In this document: positions 1-9,000 of the stretch, piece by piece
Position numbering within the stretch: the stretch's first letter is position 1
Layout of the letters: every line of letters starts with the position of its first letter
Virus record (IMG/VR): IMGVR_UViG_3300042898_001470
Coordinates: 1 to 25,888 of that record
DNA length: 25,888 nt
Direction: 5' to 3' (one strand)
DNA from: a virus
The notes under the pieces: model-generated
What the model was told of the DNA's origin: nothing
The model's database searches: none
Seen by the model: only the letters and a program-made list of their open reading frames with translations
Translations under genes and position numbers: made by a program

Positions 1-1740
1 TACACTTTCTGCTGTTGCCATGGGATTGTCACCAGCCTTGGGCTTGTCAGCATACTGCTTTTTCTCACGATTTAAGTCGTTGCCCTGGCGTATGATAGCA
101 TCAACGTTTTCAACTTCTTCGTCTGGGCTATTAGCATACTCAGGTGCCTCTTCAACATCAGTGTCGCCATATTTCTTGGCTTCAGCCAAAGCTGCTTCTG
201 CTTTAGTAGTGTCAAGACCAGCAATACGCATCATGTCCAACATCTGTTCTGCTTCTTTGATGTTCTTGGAGATCTTTTCACGACGTGCTTTTATATACTC
301 GTCTGACGAGTCTGTGTCACCATCATTGTCCACGTCATCATCTTCTTTGCCCACTGGATCCAGAGCTTCGTCAACTTCTTTAGCATCTTGGGCAGCTTTC
401 TTCATGGGCTCTTTTTTGTCGCCGTCTTTGTCTAGATCAATGTAGTCTGGTTTAGCGGCTTCAGATACTTCCAGCCCAGCTAAACGTGCTAATTCATTCA
501 GATCATCTTCCATAGTGGGCTGTGGTGCAGGAGCCGACTGCGGTGCAGGTTGACCAGTTATAACTGACAAACGTGTAGCTGGTACAGTGGTTTCATCACC
601 AAAGCGATTGGCAACTTTGACCATGCCACTGGCCATGTCAACAGCAACTACTTTAACTACTTCACCATTACTGGATTTAACTTGCTCGCCAGGTTTAAAT
701 GTATGGGCTTGCATTTGTTGGCCTTGAACGGACATAGGATTTACAGCTTCTGCCATGCCCATGTCAGCCGACAGACGATCGGTGATCCAATTGTATGGAT
801 CACCAGTGCGAGCTTTGGCCACACCGTAGGGCATTTCGCCTGAGTCCATGTAATAATCAAACAATGCTTCGTATAAGTCATCGTCCAACTCACCAGTCTG
901 TTCAAACTGTTTTACTTCGTGCTTAAAGCGATTTAATACGTGTTGTAGTGTTTCGTTGGCGCCGTCCATAATCCGGGCTTCGTCCATGCGATGCACTGTG
1001 CCTTTGGCTTGTTTACCTTTGGGTAGATTGCCCACCATAAAGTTTTGTAGATCTTTTGCTCCACTGTAAGTGGGTGCTGCGGCCTTTTTGGGGCGACCAC
1101 GACCTAGTTTTTCACCAGCAGCTGGTTTAGGCTTAGCCATTCCTTTTGCAGGGCGTCCACGTTTCTTAGGACCTTTTTCTGCTGAGGCGGCTGCTGCTTC
1201 TTCTTCATCTGCATCGCCCTGATATTCTGTACCGTAACTGCCACGATGGCGTATACCTTTACCTGTCTTGGTAATTTCGCCTTCTGCGACTTCAGGTGGT
1301 AATCCGTCATCGGCACCAGCAACTTTTCGCTGCATAGCAATTTTATTCTTTTCACGCTGTAGTTTGTTAGGCTGTGCTGCTAATTTAGCCTGTGCAAACT
1401 TGTCCAATCCCAGCTGATCAGCTGGTAACTTGGCATAAGTAGCAGTCTCTTTGACTTTCTTGGCAATGTCATGTGCCTTGGTGATAGTGCTCTTCTTCAG
1501 AGGCGGCGCATCACCAGTGCTCTTCATTGCCTGTGCCATGCCAACAGCATAAGGATTTTTTGCCTTTTCAGCAATATAGGCTTCTGACAATTTCTTTTCT
1601 ATGCCAGCAACACCGGTCATAATGCTACCTTTGGCCTCTACACTTTCGTAGATGGGCTTACTTTCAGTAGTCTTGGGAGCCTCTTTGGGTTCCAGATTTT
1701 TTAGTGTGTTTAAAATATTGTATATGTTGTTGGACGACAT
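1..1740 (-). CDS. Long modular structural-region protein, 3' end cut by window
   Basis: An open frame starts at ATG 1740 and runs 580 codons to base 1 without a stop, so the C-terminus lies outside the window. An AAGGAAAG ribosome site sits in the end of the preceding gene, whose stop is 4 bases upstream. Visible segments in order: a Lys/Ala/Glu-rich N-terminus; two AT-hook-like cores at about residues 190-220 (KKRGRPAKG and GRGRPKKAA); a helical segment around residues 290-330 with MPYGVAKARTGDP; an SH3/KOW-like stretch at about 345-395 (FKPGEQVKSSNGEVVKV); and two acidic Asp-rich loops at about 433-475 (DLDKDGD and DVDNDGDTD) that look like EF-hand or dockerin calcium loops. Similar Asp loops followed by KEPMKKA or DEYIKARRE occur in other environmental T4-like phage proteins (recalled, not searched). 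The function is unknown. Position beside packaging and head genes suggests an internal or head-assembly role, which is inference. Confidence 0.85.
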   Translation of the reverse strand, partial: MSSNNIYNILNTLKNLEPKEAPKTTESKPIYESVEAKGSIMTGVAGIEKKLSEAYIAEKAKNPYAVGMAQAMKSTGDAPPLKKSTITKAHDIAKKVKETATYAKLPADQLGLDKFAQAKLAAQPNKLQREKNKIAMQRKVAGADDGLPPEVAEGEITKTGKGIRHRGSYGTEYQGDADEEEAAAASAEKGPKKRGRPAKGMAKPKPAAGEKLGRGRPKKAAAPTYSGAKDLQNFMVGNLPKGKQAKGTVHRMDEARIMDGANETLQHVLNRFKHEVKQFEQTGELDDDLYEALFDYYMDSGEMPYGVAKARTGDPYNWITDRLSADMGMAEAVNPMSVQGQQMQAHTFKPGEQVKSSNGEVVKVVAVDMASGMVKVANRFGDETTVPATRLSVITGQPAPQSAPAPQPTMEDDLNELARLAGLEVSEAAKPDYIDLDKDGDKKEPMKKAAQDAKEVDEALDPVGKEDDDVDNDGDTDSSDEYIKARREKISKNIKEAEQMLDMMRIAGLDTTKAEAALAEAKKYGDTDVEEAPEYANSPDEEVENVDAIIRQGNDLNREKKQYADKPKAGDNPMATAESV

Positions 1741-1744
1741 GATA

Positions 1745-2332
1745 TTACTTTCCTTTTCTCACTGGGCTAGGGATTTTATTCTGGTGTGTACCGACGGGGC
1801 TTGTAGTCCCTTCTTTGTCAGTAGACATAGCACCAGCAGTTTTTTCTGTTGCTGCAAATTCGTATTTGCGACTTTCCAATTCTTTTAACAGGCTACCCAC
1901 ACGAACTTGGCCGGCCAATTCCTGCCCACCAGCATCAGCAGTCAATTCAGGCTCATTTAAATATGCACCTTCGTGGTCTTGTCCGCGCAGCTCTGCTTCG
2001 TCGGTATAACCATGTTCATCCAGTGTGTATACGCATACACACTCAGAATTGAGACCCGCACGTTCAGCTACCAGCTGACGAATCTGTGGAGCGATTGTTG
2101 GGTAATTTACACCAATATCAATGACATAGCATTCGCAAGGTCCCATTTTGGGAAAGTCTCGGTGTTCCTGGATGGGTAAACGTTTGGGAGCTGTGATTGT
2201 TTCTAGTTGGAAAGCTTCTAGCGCACTCTTAAGGCGCTCCACTGCTGGCTTATCCATTTCGTGTTGGGCAATTTTGATCCTAAATTCATAGATCTTTTTT
2301 GCTTCGTACATGTATTTTTGGAATGATTTCAT
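1745..2332 (-). CDS. Head-region protein with T4-like capsid-targeting N-terminus
   Basis: 195 aa starting at ATG 2332, with AGGATTAA upstream and a late-promoter octamer 21 bases before the start. The N-terminus MKSFQKYMYEA closely resembles the capsid-targeting sequence of T4 internal proteins (MKTYQEFIAEA), which is cut after Glu by the prohead protease gp21. The body at residues 15-105 alternates strands and helices (YEFRIKIA, then AVERLKSALEAF, then CECYVIDIGV, then IAPQIRQLVAERAGL, then ECVCVYTL), compatible with a ferredoxin-like alpha/beta fold. The C-terminal third is hydrophilic and looks disordered, ending SPVRKGK. I do not recognise the family. The targeting sequence suggests an internal or scaffold-associated head protein; that reading is inference from the first eleven residues and the context next to gp16 and gp4. 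Confidence 0.8.
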   Translation of the reverse strand: MKSFQKYMYEAKKIYEFRIKIAQHEMDKPAVERLKSALEAFQLETITAPKRLPIQEHRDFPKMGPCECYVIDIGVNYPTIAPQIRQLVAERAGLNSECVCVYTLDEHGYTDEAELRGQDHEGAYLNEPELTADAGGQELAGQVRVGSLLKELESRKYEFAATEKTAGAMSTDKEGTTSPVGTHQNKIPSPVRKGK

Positions 2333-2353
2333 CGCATTAATCCTGTGTAGTAG

Positions 2354-2361
2354 TATTTAGC
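2354..2361 (-). promoter_or_regulatory. T4-like late promoter (GCTAAATA)
   Basis: The minus strand reads GCTAAATACTACTACACAGG, two mismatches from the T4 late octamer TATAAATA and sharing the TAAATACT core found before other structural genes here. It lies 21 bases before the start of the 195-aa gene, leaving room for its AGGA ribosome site. Confidence 0.6.
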
Positions 2362-2369
2362 CTGCACTA

Positions 2370-2903
2370 TTACTTTTGGGTTGACTGGTTGCTTAGAATT
2401 TGTCTTAAAAGTTCGTTACGGTCCAGAATAATGCCTTTCCCCTCGACAGGAGTAGCAGTGCCGCCCTCACCTTTGGCATTGTCCTTGGCGATCTGATGAT
2501 CTAACTTGGCTTTGGCCATTTGCAATTGTAAGGTACGTAGTTTACGATCTATTTTGGCTGTTTTGGCTGTGATGGCCATGCCCAGCATACTACTGGCAGT
2601 CTGTAGTATAACACCAGCAAATCTGGGGTCAACATTAAGACCCAGGTCCATCATGTCTTCTGCTTTACTTTTGGCGTAGTCTGCCAACTCGTCCATTTCG
2701 TCATCTGATGCGTCCAGGGCGCGAACACCGGGCATGGCTGCATCCAGTTTATCAATGGCAGTATCCACTTGTGCGATCATTTCGCGATTTTCTTCAATAA
2801 ATACTTTGGCTTCTTCTACGGAATTTACTGTATCCAATGAAGGCTGGTCGATAAATTGTGATGCTGGGGCCAAATTTAGAAGTTCTTCTAGTTTGCGTGT
2901 CAT
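2370..2903 (-). CDS. gp16: Terminase small subunit (T4 gp16-like)
   Basis: The small terminase subunit recognises DNA and regulates the large ATPase/nuclease gp17 during head filling. I start it at ATG 2903 (MTRKLEELLNLAP, 177 aa), 10 bases after the gp4 stop, because cyanophage gp16 proteins begin with this KLEELL-type motif; the frame is open up to 3017 but that extension lies inside gp4. The central helical region is diagnostic: ADYAKSKAEDMMDLGLNVDP at residues 74-93, then FAGVILQTASSMLGMAITAK and a long basic helix KLRTLQLQMAKAKLDHQIAK at 121-140. The length matches T4 gp16 (164 aa). The large subunit gp17, next to gene 16 in T4, is not in this window. Confident by recalled family similarity. 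Confidence 0.85.
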   Translation of the reverse strand: MTRKLEELLNLAPASQFIDQPSLDTVNSVEEAKVFIEENREMIAQVDTAIDKLDAAMPGVRALDASDDEMDELADYAKSKAEDMMDLGLNVDPRFAGVILQTASSMLGMAITAKTAKIDRKLRTLQLQMAKAKLDHQIAKDNAKGEGGTATPVEGKGIILDRNELLRQILSNQSTQK

Positions 2904-2913
2904 AGTATTGTAT

Positions 2914-3348
2914 TTACTTGGATCGACCTTGGGCGAATAAATCAAATTCAGTAATAATTCTAAATTTAATATTATTAGCCGCACAGTAGGCCCTGGCTGC
3001 TTGCCATTTGCAGGCATTTAGTATAGCATATGCTTGATCACGTTTACTCTTGGCTGCCTCTAAAGTAGTTTCTTTACTGGGTTTTACTTCCCATAGTTCA
3101 GCATGAGTCTTGCCATTGGCATCCTGAAATGTAACAAAGAAGTCGGGAATATAGATTGTGTTTTTATTAGTAAATGGATTTTTATATGGTATATGTATGG
3201 CTTCGTTGGCCCACTGTAAAATAGCCGGATTGTTATCGCACATGCGCATTACTGCATGTTCCCAACTGCTACGAAAATGTGGAGTTTTTTTACCTACATA
3301 TTTGGCTGGATTCAATAATTGGTAGAATCCATTTGCATATTTACTCAT
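2914..3348 (-). CDS. gp4: Head completion nuclease (T4 gp4-like)
   Basis: 144 aa, close to T4 gp4 (150 aa), a protein needed to finish the packaged head before tail joining. The sequence carries a PD-(D/E)XK nuclease core: Glu30 in SSWEHAVMRMC, Asp69 in YIPDFFVTF, and Glu87-x-Lys89 in LWEVKPSKE. All expected acidic and lysine residues are present, so the fold should be catalytically competent. The start ATG 3348 overlaps the stop of the upstream 124-aa gene as ATGA, pointing to translational coupling. The 3' end is followed 10 bases later by gp16. The family match is strong; whether the nuclease trims DNA ends at the portal is known only by inference in T4. Confidence 0.85.
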   Translation of the reverse strand: MSKYANGFYQLLNPAKYVGKKTPHFRSSWEHAVMRMCDNNPAILQWANEAIHIPYKNPFTNKNTIYIPDFFVTFQDANGKTHAELWEVKPSKETTLEAAKSKRDQAYAILNACKWQAARAYCAANNIKFRIITEFDLFAQGRSK

Positions 3349-3719
3349 GCTATAATTGATCTTTTGATATATTTCCCCACAATGGGCTGATTGTTAATTC
3401 CCAAATAACTAGTTCCTTTTCTATTTAAATTTAGAAACATAGCCAGATAGCTATCAATTTGTCCCTTGGGTAATTTAATAAACTCCTGTAATACACTCAT
3501 GGGATTAATTCCCTGCGCAAGACTTGTGTAAATAACCGCACTTGCTAGAGCATCTGCTGCAATCTTGTTGCCGCTAGTATATTGTTGAAAATACCCAACG
3601 ATTGCATCGTTTTGGTTTCCAGATACTGTACTGGATACTGTAAAAAAGTTGTTAAAATATTTTTTCTGATCACTTACAGAATTTAAATTAACTGAACCTA
3701 AATTATTTGTTGTAGTCAT
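3345..3719 (-). CDS. Small conserved T4-like structural-module protein
   Basis: 124 aa between the tube-fold baseplate candidate (5-base gap) and gp4 (4-base ATGA overlap), clearly part of one operon. The N-terminus is Asn/Ser-rich. The core at about residues 40-110 is helical (GYFQQYTSGNKIAADALASAVIY, written here in part: NDAIVGYFQQY and ADALASAVIYTSLAQG), followed by MSVLQEFIKLP, SYLAMFLNLNR and SYLGINNQP. Similar short proteins occur at this place in marine T4-like phages (recalled), with no assigned function. It has no signal peptide, membrane segment or recognisable catalytic motif. The small size and the position between tail and head genes suggest a minor virion or assembly protein. 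Confidence 0.75.
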   Translation of the reverse strand: MTTTNNLGSVNLNSVSDQKKYFNNFFTVSSTVSGNQNDAIVGYFQQYTSGNKIAADALASAVIYTSLAQGINPMSVLQEFIKLPKGQIDSYLAMFLNLNRKGTSYLGINNQPIVGKYIKRSIIA

Positions 3720-3724
3720 AATTT

Positions 3725-5344
3725 TTAAAAGTTTCCTGTTGATTCGTTATAAGCATCAGCTTCGGCCTGTTCACGATCAATATCAGATTGTTGTAAAAAT
3801 TGAGGATCTGAATAATCAACCACTGGATACGCCACTGCCCCTTGTTCAAATCTTGGAGATCCGGAAGATAAGTATGTGGTTTCTGCAGGACTTGATGAAG
3901 TTTGTGCTCCAAATACTTGCGAATATTCTCTGAGACTATTGGTTGGACCCGGTGAACTATTTAAATTAATACTAGCTAGAGCGTTGGCCCCGGCATTGTT
4001 CCCAACACTTGCTGCGTAATTCGTCGCATCAACATCTGAAAAGCCACGAGATTTGGCATCTTCATATGCTGCGCTTCTGGCAGCTAAACTAATTGAAGCA
4101 GCATCATAACTTATGGTTCTCTGACCAGTTACTGGATCTACAGTAACCGTGGTGTTCAATCCTGCACCATTGCTAGTGGCCACGCCACCACCTGATCCAT
4201 AATTTGGTTGCGAATAACTACTAAAAAATGCGTTGCTGTCTGAGATTCCAGGAATATTATATGAGTTTTGTGAATTTGCACCATTTCGACTTAACGACAA
4301 GAAACTGGATGCTCCCATTGCGCCAAATACACTGGATCCACCCCCACCACCAAATGTTCCACCAAAACTAGGGATTTGTATCTTAGATAGAGGGTTATTA
4401 CCAGTTAAAATGTTCATGCCAATGGTTTTTAATTCATTAGATGCTATTTGTCCTAGGTTTGCGCCTTTAAATGTGTTAAAGCTTTTAAATGCTGTTAATC
4501 CAGCACCCAGCCAATTTCCCTGTCCTAATTGGTTGCTAACTACATCTAATGCCGAAGTTAACCCACCTGGTCCTAAAATACTCTGTGTACCACCACCCTG
4601 TGGTGTTAGTGGACTAGGAGTTTTGTCGTAATGCAAAATAGCAAATCCATTGACTGTCTGACCAGGGACAATGGTGCCAAAGCTGTATAGAACTGCTTCA
4701 TATGCCACCGTCATGGTGATTTCCATGGTGTTATTGTTGGCATTATTCTCATGATCACCAAACTTAAATGATGTGATAGTGGGATTTATTAAAGTATATT
4801 CAGTAAATTTTCTCTGATGCATACTGTAAACACGAATTGAATTTAGCATGCGTTCAACACTACCTTCAGTATTAGAATAGGCTGCCGGACTGTATCCCCA
4901 ATTTTGTGTCTGCCTGTCAGAGTATTTGCTAGGTTGATTAAATGTCTGAGGGGTATGATCGCTGTCGCGATAATAATGTTGATAATAATTCCACCAAAAA
5001 TATCTAATGACATCAGCACTGTCATCATGAAAGGTGATGGTAATTGGATCGTATTTTAACTTTGTCTGGACAATATTAGGTCGATTGTATGCGTTGTATA
5101 CTTTGTTGTCAACGGTAAATTTAGGTAGTTGTGCTGATTTAACCAACATACCTGCTTCCAATATGGCCTCATTGGATAATCTATTTAAGTTAGGATTTAA
5201 GTCGAAGGCCACATGGAATAAAAATCCATATTTAGGGGCTAGTCTATAATTACTGTCAACAAATAGCCTGGTGGCGTGCTTGTAATCTTTAAGATTAGTG
5301 CCACCACCCAATTGATTTAAAAAATTATTTATTATATTGGCCAC
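3725..5344 (-). CDS. Tail-tube-fold baseplate protein candidate (gp48/gp54-like)
   Basis: 539 aa beginning at GTG 5344 with a weak GGAA upstream and a CATAAATA late promoter 21 bases ahead. The N-terminal 245 residues contain the pattern of the gp19 tail-tube family: FLFHVAFDLNP at 41-51, LPKFTVDN at 73-80, YNRPNIVQTKLKYDP at 86-100 and ITITFHDD at 101-108, then aromatic WWNYYQHYYRD. Its place directly after the tail tube gene fits a baseplate-to-tube adaptor such as T4 gp48 or gp54, but it may be another tube-fold virion protein. Residues 250-539 are a low-complexity Gly/Ser/Asn/Ala extension including a run of five glycines, with no recognisable domain. The structural role is fairly secure; the exact T4 equivalent is not. 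Confidence 0.75.
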   Translation of the reverse strand: MANIINNFLNQLGGGTNLKDYKHATRLFVDSNYRLAPKYGFLFHVAFDLNPNLNRLSNEAILEAGMLVKSAQLPKFTVDNKVYNAYNRPNIVQTKLKYDPITITFHDDSADVIRYFWWNYYQHYYRDSDHTPQTFNQPSKYSDRQTQNWGYSPAAYSNTEGSVERMLNSIRVYSMHQRKFTEYTLINPTITSFKFGDHENNANNNTMEITMTVAYEAVLYSFGTIVPGQTVNGFAILHYDKTPSPLTPQGGGTQSILGPGGLTSALDVVSNQLGQGNWLGAGLTAFKSFNTFKGANLGQIASNELKTIGMNILTGNNPLSKIQIPSFGGTFGGGGGSSVFGAMGASSFLSLSRNGANSQNSYNIPGISDSNAFFSSYSQPNYGSGGGVATSNGAGLNTTVTVDPVTGQRTISYDAASISLAARSAAYEDAKSRGFSDVDATNYAASVGNNAGANALASINLNSSPGPTNSLREYSQVFGAQTSSSPAETTYLSSGSPRFEQGAVAYPVVDYSDPQFLQQSDIDREQAEADAYNESTGNF

Positions 5345-5365
5345 AAAAATATTCCGGTATATTAG

Positions 5366-5373
5366 TATTTATG
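5366..5373 (-). promoter_or_regulatory. T4-like late promoter (CATAAATA)
   Basis: The minus strand reads CATAAATACTAATAT, one mismatch from TATAAATA, placed 21 bases before the GTG start of the 539-aa gene and just downstream of the gp19 terminator. The pair separates transcription of the two tail genes. Confidence 0.75.
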
Positions 5374-5380
5374 TCAAAGA

Positions 5381-5406
5381 AAAACCTGGGTATTACTCCA
5401 GGTTTT
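5381..5406 (-). terminator. Intrinsic terminator after tail tube gene
   Basis: On the minus strand a 9-bp perfect stem (AAAACCTGG paired with CCAGGTTTT) encloses an 8-base loop and is followed by TTCTTT, giving a TTTTTCTTT tract. It lies 20 bases past the gp19 stop. Tail tube is needed in high copy number, so ending its transcript separately is sensible. The stem is A/T-heavy at its base, which extends the U-rich tract. Confidence 0.8.
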
Positions 5407-5425
5407 CTAATAGCGTACTATAAAA

Positions 5426-6043
5426 TTAACCAGTAATTGTTGCGCCAATAGTACGTGCTATTGCTGTACCAACACCAGTACCAATGGGTGCCTGTAATGC
5501 ATTGTCATACTTGATAGTCAATGAAATTGTAGCTGGATCATTGGTTGCATAATTCATATCACCGTAATCCACTTGACTAATAAAGCATCCATAAATTTCC
5601 CAAGTTTCTAAGATATTAGGTTGATTGGCACCGTTGCCACCGTCCAATACTTCATAATTCAATTGAAATTTATAGTCGATTCCAGAAGCTGCTGTGGCTT
5701 GCTCCATGAAGTCGAATTGCTTCTGCAATTGTTCGCCCACCAACTTGCTGACATTACCACCAGCGTCGTCTCGCAGCATAACTGTAATATCTTGCCACTC
5801 AGGTTTACCAATCAACTTGACTTTACTGTTGTAAACATCAATGGTAATATCACCAAATGTCACACTGGGTCGTTTAATTTCTGAAACTTGCTTGGTCATT
5901 TCAACTACGTTTGTACTAACACCAAAATTTAAAAAGCTAGTACGGAAACGAAATTTCAACTTGGGCATCAACAGACCCTGTGCGCTAGCACTCTGGTTGC
6001 TTGCTAAGGGTACCGTCATTCTTGTTAAGGATGCTACTGCCAT
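5426..6043 (-). CDS. gp19: Tail tube protein (T4 gp19-like)
   Basis: 205 aa (T4 gp19 is 163 aa). It forms the inner tube of the contractile tail through which DNA passes. Family marks are the N-terminal KLKFRFRTSF, then VEMTKQVSEIKRPSV, FGDITIDVYNSKVKL, PEWQDITVMLRDD, and near the C-terminus WEIYGCFISQVDYGDMNYA followed by TISLTIKYDNA. It has a strong AGGAGAT ribosome site 7 bases before ATG 6043 and the only perfect TATAAATA late promoter in the window, and is closed by a good terminator. This matches a protein needed in many copies per virion. It lies 34 bases downstream of the sheath gene, the same 18-19 order as T4. Confidence 0.92.
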   Translation of the reverse strand: MAVASLTRMTVPLASNQSASAQGLLMPKLKFRFRTSFLNFGVSTNVVEMTKQVSEIKRPSVTFGDITIDVYNSKVKLIGKPEWQDITVMLRDDAGGNVSKLVGEQLQKQFDFMEQATAASGIDYKFQLNYEVLDGGNGANQPNILETWEIYGCFISQVDYGDMNYATNDPATISLTIKYDNALQAPIGTGVGTAIARTIGATITG

Positions 6044-6062
6044 ATATATCTCCTGTTATACT

Positions 6063-6070
6063 TATTTATA
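6063..6070 (-). promoter_or_regulatory. T4-like late promoter, perfect TATAAATA
   Basis: The minus strand reads GTATAAATAAG in the gap between gp18 and gp19. It is identical to the T4 late consensus and leaves a 19-base leader region with AGGAGAT before the gp19 start. Confidence 0.85.
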
Positions 6071-6077
6071 CGTTCTT

Positions 6078-9000
6078 TTATGCGCCCAAGTTACCAATTG
6101 CGCCGGGGTTTAACAATCTTATTGGAATATAGATAAATTCAACACCTTTCATTGGTTCTATCGCAATATCCACATACAACTCATTACGAGCAATACGATC
6201 TGTGGTATTGTTGCTAGTATCGCAAACTACCAAGTAATCGTAAATGCCGCGTTTAGCTACTAAATCGTTCATTGCACCTTCAATAATAGCTTTAATTTGA
6301 TCACGTGTAATTTTATCGTTAGGTTCAAACAAGAATCCATTACCAGTCTTAGCTAGGATTGTACGGATATAATTAACCAGGCGAGCCACGTTAACACGAT
6401 CCATTGAGCTAGTAGTTGGATTACGGGTTTTTTGTCCAAAAACTACAATTCCAGTACCAGTAATGATTGTAATAGGATTAATATTAATTTGATATAAGCT
6501 ATCACGCAAACTTTGACTAATGCCAGTTCTTTGGAATTCGCCAGTCAAAGCATTAATGTATCCGATGTCAGTCATATTATCAACTAAACCTCGACGGGTA
6601 CCAGCTGGAGCAAACCATTGATACGCTAGATTATCATTTCGGATATATGTACGTAATGCAGCGTGACTTGGTGGTACACAAATAGTGTTGCCCTGAACAT
6701 CAGTAGCTAATCCACTAGGATAATATACTGCCAAGTAAGGATCAGCAGTTGTGAGCCCACCTTCAGTGACCCCGTTGCTCCAGTTGGTTAAACCAACAAC
6801 GTTGGTACTCAATGTCATTGGGGTATCACCGATAACAAATGCTGTGTTGGCGCGATCGTTGTTTAATGCAACCATATTACTAATTGCTTCTGGGTAGCCA
6901 GGAGCCAATATCAAGTTGTATTCAAATTGGTCTTCACGGATCTGTGTATTGCCGTCAATCGCTGACTTAATCGCCTCAATGATCATTGAACGCTGTGCCT
7001 GGTGGCCAGCATACATAGATCCATCGGTTTTATTACCGCTAGCAGTGACCCAGGCGCCAGCTGTTATTTCTTCCCAATACGCACTGCTAGATGATGGAGT
7101 TTGGTTAGTGCTGGATAGTGTTGCTACATATATTGATGTACCATATGTAACATGATCATTTACTGCATAAGAAGATGTACTGGCCCAGACACTAACTTCG
7201 CCTGTATAGTCAGTAAAGTTAAAATAGTCTCCCACAAATCTTTTGACATTATAACCGCTACGACGGGTATTAAATAATAATATACCGCGTGGATATAAAC
7301 GTGCATCAGGAGCATCTAGATCAATATAGTTACTAGTAGCTAGTGATGTGACTGTTGGTAGTGTTCCAGATATTGGATCCACAATACCAGTTGAATCCCA
7401 TCTTGCATCAGCAAATACTATACCATTCTGGCTAATCTGATCAGAATTGTCAATTGCTACCCAACTTGTTCCATTATATCGGCTCAACTTGGGGAAATTT
7501 TCTAAATCACTAGTATCTAACCATATATCACCAGATACTAAGCTGGAATTGTCCGATTGAGTCATTGGTTGTGACGCACTGACAATTACCCCGGCTGGAC
7601 TTGTTGCTGTCAAATTATATCCTCGAGCATCCGCACCAAGGTTCTGATAGCCTTTCCAATTAGTTCCATCATTGACCATAATATCAATTACGGTGGCATC
7701 GTTATAATACCATAATGTACCATCCACTGGATCAGCGTATGGCTGCGAAATGCTAAAGGTATAATCTAAAAATGCCCAACCAGTTATGAATCTTTCCGTA
7801 CCAAAGACTACAATATTGGTAATACCGGATACAAATCCAGCAACTGACGGTATGTCTTGATTACCATCAATTGTATTCAGGGTAATTATTCCACCAGCCT
7901 GGTGCGTCATACTAATAGCACCGTTAGATTCAATTGCAGCAGTAACATTGGGTATATTTGTACGTAATATAGCTGCCACGAAGTCGGAAGCCGTAGTTCC
8001 AAGCAAAGTGATAGTGTAAGTGGTGTATGAAGCGGATCCGGGTTGAGAAGCTCGTAACGTAAATGAATCGTTTTCAACAAATGCGCTGGTTGGTGCATTG
8101 GCTGCTGTTGCTTTCACTGCTCCGGATGTCACTCTAACATAAGGTCTAAAAGCACCCATGTTTAAACTAGTGGGAGCGGCACTCACAGGATTTGTATCCC
8201 CACCCATGTAAATTGTTCCCGCAGCAATATTAGATCCGCCACCAGCTGGATCTAATCCGTATATGGCACCATTTTGACCTAAATAGGTAGACACTGCCTG
8301 TGCTGTCCAAGTGTCTGTTAAAGCATTGTATTTCTTAAATACAAAATTATTACCACCACCCAATGCCCCGGTCTTTAACCAGACACCACCGCTTGGAGAA
8401 CTGGCAGTTCCGCTAGTGTCCCATTGTGGGGCTTCAGCGTATGATCCATATACAACCCCAGTAGTCCCACCAATACCCAAGGTGTTATAAGTACCAGCAG
8501 TTAGTCCCAAAAGGGTTAGTAAGGTTCCAGTACCGGCCGCGATAGCTAAACGTCCATTAGTGGTTGCTCCATCACTACGTGAGTTCTTTGTGGCATAAAT
8601 TGCCAATCGATTATTAACTACTCGGGCTGTTACGCCAGTAATAGCAGCATCATTAATACTAGTGGCCATTGCTGTAACAGTAGTTCCAACTAAAGTCACT
8701 GTGGTGGTATTAATCAACAAAGTGTGTCCGTTAGTCAGTGTTGGACTAGTAGCTGATCCTGTGACCACTGGCCAGGCATTCTGCCACCCAGTAGTACCAA
8801 TTGGATACCAAACATTGTCATAACGCTTGTAAAAAATACGATTGGCTGCTGTTGTTGTTACCACAGCATAACTACCAATCTGCCCAATACTAGTCAATGG
8901 TGTAGGCTCATTGGTTAATAGCGAGTCATAACTTACTGCGCTAGTATCTGATGTAGATGTAATTAATATTGGAGTATATTCTGTGAACGACTGTGTGCTG

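Noticed and set aside
20-445. Plus-strand frame of 141 codons
   Set aside because: It is antisense to the long minus-strand gene with good domain motifs; the translation is Ser-rich and unlike any family.
2904-3017. N-terminal extension of gp16 to 3017
   Set aside because: It would overlap the end of gp4 by over 100 bases and adds a hydrophobic stretch unlike the family. The gp16 family begins at the MTRKLEELL motif (base 2903).
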